21,076 nt of DNA from a virus, in the IMG/VR virus record IMGVR_UViG_3300040809_000129, positions 1 through 21,076 of that record. The stretch is one strand, 5' to 3'. The notes beneath the pieces are model-generated. The model was not told the DNA's origin and did no database searches. It saw only the letters and a list, made by a program, of their open reading frames with translations. This document shows positions 20,519-21,076 of the stretch, piece by piece; the stretch's first letter is position 1; every line of letters starts with the position of its first letter. The position numbers and the translations under genes are program-made.

Positions 20519-20529
20519 AAGGAGTAATT

Positions 20530-20766
20530 ATGGATAAACCATTTAGTAAATCGTTTGTTATGCGTACAACGTTCCGACACATGCGTAGGAGTGTTGATAT
20601 TAGTATTCGAAAAAGCTTTGAGAGATTCAAAGACTTTGATAATGATAGCCGAGCCGGAAAAGAAATTATGGAAACTCTTTCTGTATTACATACAGTACGT
20701 AAGATGTTAGACGATTTCCAATTAGAAAACGCAGAGCTATTTAATGATAAAGATAAGTTAGGATAA
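20530..20766 (+). CDS. Small helical protein after the tail tube gene, unrecognised
   Basis: This 78-residue protein starts at an ATG with AAGGAG eight to thirteen bases upstream, directly after the terminator. It is basic and helical with MRTTFRHMRRSVDISIRKSFERFKDF at the start and ETLSVLHTVRKMLDDFQLENAELF at the end, and has no visible enzymatic motif or membrane segment. Genes here, between the tube gene and the tail chaperone, are often small and of unknown function. I do not recognise the family. Its promoter may be its own or readthrough past the terminator. Confidence 0.6.
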   Translation: MDKPFSKSFVMRTTFRHMRRSVDISIRKSFERFKDFDNDSRAGKEIMETLSVLHTVRKMLDDFQLENAELFNDKDKLG

Positions 20767-20769
20767 GAT

Positions 20770-21069
20770 ATGAAACATCTCGTAAATAAATCAATGACAG
20801 AAAAAGTCCCATTTATGGGCGACGAAGTTGAAGTGCGTAAATTGACTGTTGGCCAAATTATGGACATGCAGAAGATTATTCAGAAGGCTGAAAAATCTAA
20901 GGCGGAAGACGCTCAATTGAAACTCCTTTGTGATATTATTAAAATTGCCGTAGTGGGCGCAGAAGATCTGTCTGAAGAGGACTTTTCTTCTTTTCCGCTA
21001 GGCGAACTTTCAGAACTTTCTACACATGTTATGCGTGTATCAGGTCTCGGGGGCGTTGAGGGAAACTAA
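20770..21069 (+). CDS. Probable tail assembly chaperone
   Basis: This 99-residue protein starts three bases after the previous stop. Its layout, EKVPFMGDEVEVRKLTVGQIMDMQKII then a Lys/Glu-rich helix and IIKIAVVGAEDLSEEDFSSFPLGELSELSTHVM, is that of tail assembly chaperones: 'v.vrkLtv.q......' followed by '.i...v..w.ls.edl..l...el..l...v'. These bind the tape measure protein during tail assembly. The gene follows the tail tube gene, its usual place before the tape measure. In many phages it is extended by a programmed frameshift. The end GGTCTCGGGGGCGTTGAG has a G-run, but the window stops seven bases later, so this cannot be tested. Confidence 0.65.
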   Translation: MKHLVNKSMTEKVPFMGDEVEVRKLTVGQIMDMQKIIQKAEKSKAEDAQLKLLCDIIKIAVVGAEDLSEEDFSSFPLGELSELSTHVMRVSGLGGVEGN

Positions 21070-21076
21070 CTCAATC

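Noticed and set aside
21049-21069. Programmed frameshift in the tail chaperone at the G-run
   Set aside because: A -1 shift meets TGA at 21057 at once and the heptamer is not a canonical slippery site. The +1 frame stays open but the window ends, so it cannot be supported.

Overview
This window is a structural and lysis segment of a tailed bacteriophage with a long, siphovirus-type tail. All genes I accept lie on the + strand, are tightly packed, and often share stop and start bases (TAATG or ATGA). The DNA is AT-rich by eye. A phage PhoH, an FG-GAP-type fibre and a GTA-type 3TM holin suggest a marine phage of a Gram-negative, perhaps alphaproteobacterial, host; this is inference. I see no integrase, terminase, tRNA, IS element or CRISPR array. 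The tape measure, terminase and replication genes must lie outside the window.

Layout. (1) 1-2441, host-recognition region: a partial FG-GAP beta-propeller-like protein, a tail-fibre assembly chaperone-like protein, a small virion-type protein and a glycine-rich adhesin-like protein. (2) 2527-3210, a PhoH-like ATPase followed by a long hairpin. (3) 3283-8871, distal tail: an NlpC/P60-like Cys-His hydrolase, two minor tail proteins and a large J-like tip/receptor-binding protein with a 21-bp-periodic coiled-coil stalk. (4) 8884-10447, a second small chaperone-like protein and a lysis cassette: M15 endolysin, two holin-like membrane proteins and a small Cys-rich protein. (5) 10448-10706, a noncoding regulatory region. 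(6) 10707-20482, head and connector module: portal, a 1484-aa Mu F-like/RNA polymerase fusion, scaffold, major capsid, connector proteins, tail terminator-like protein and major tail protein, closed by a strong intrinsic terminator. (7) 20530-21069, two small genes, the second probably a tail assembly chaperone.

The main discovery candidate is the gene at 12320-16774. Its N-terminus is a Mu F/SPP1 gp7-type minor head domain. Its C-terminal ~600 residues carry the ordered signatures of a T7-like single-subunit RNA polymerase: DxRGRVY, the first catalytic Asp, the KxxxMxxxYG helix, the WVTxDG region and the second catalytic HD. One open reading frame therefore joins a capsid-interior protein to a polymerase, which suggests a virion-packaged polymerase ejected with the DNA.

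The noncoding region 10448-10706, just upstream of the portal-polymerase operon, holds two exact copies of the 20-mer AAATACCCGCAAATAATGAT, each followed by a purine-rich AGRG start. These are good candidates for cognate promoters of this polymerase. The region also has structured-RNA hairpins, a TATAAT box and a 15-nt palindrome. Together they suggest that the late head operon is driven, at least partly, by the phage's own polymerase. This is a hypothesis from sequence alone.
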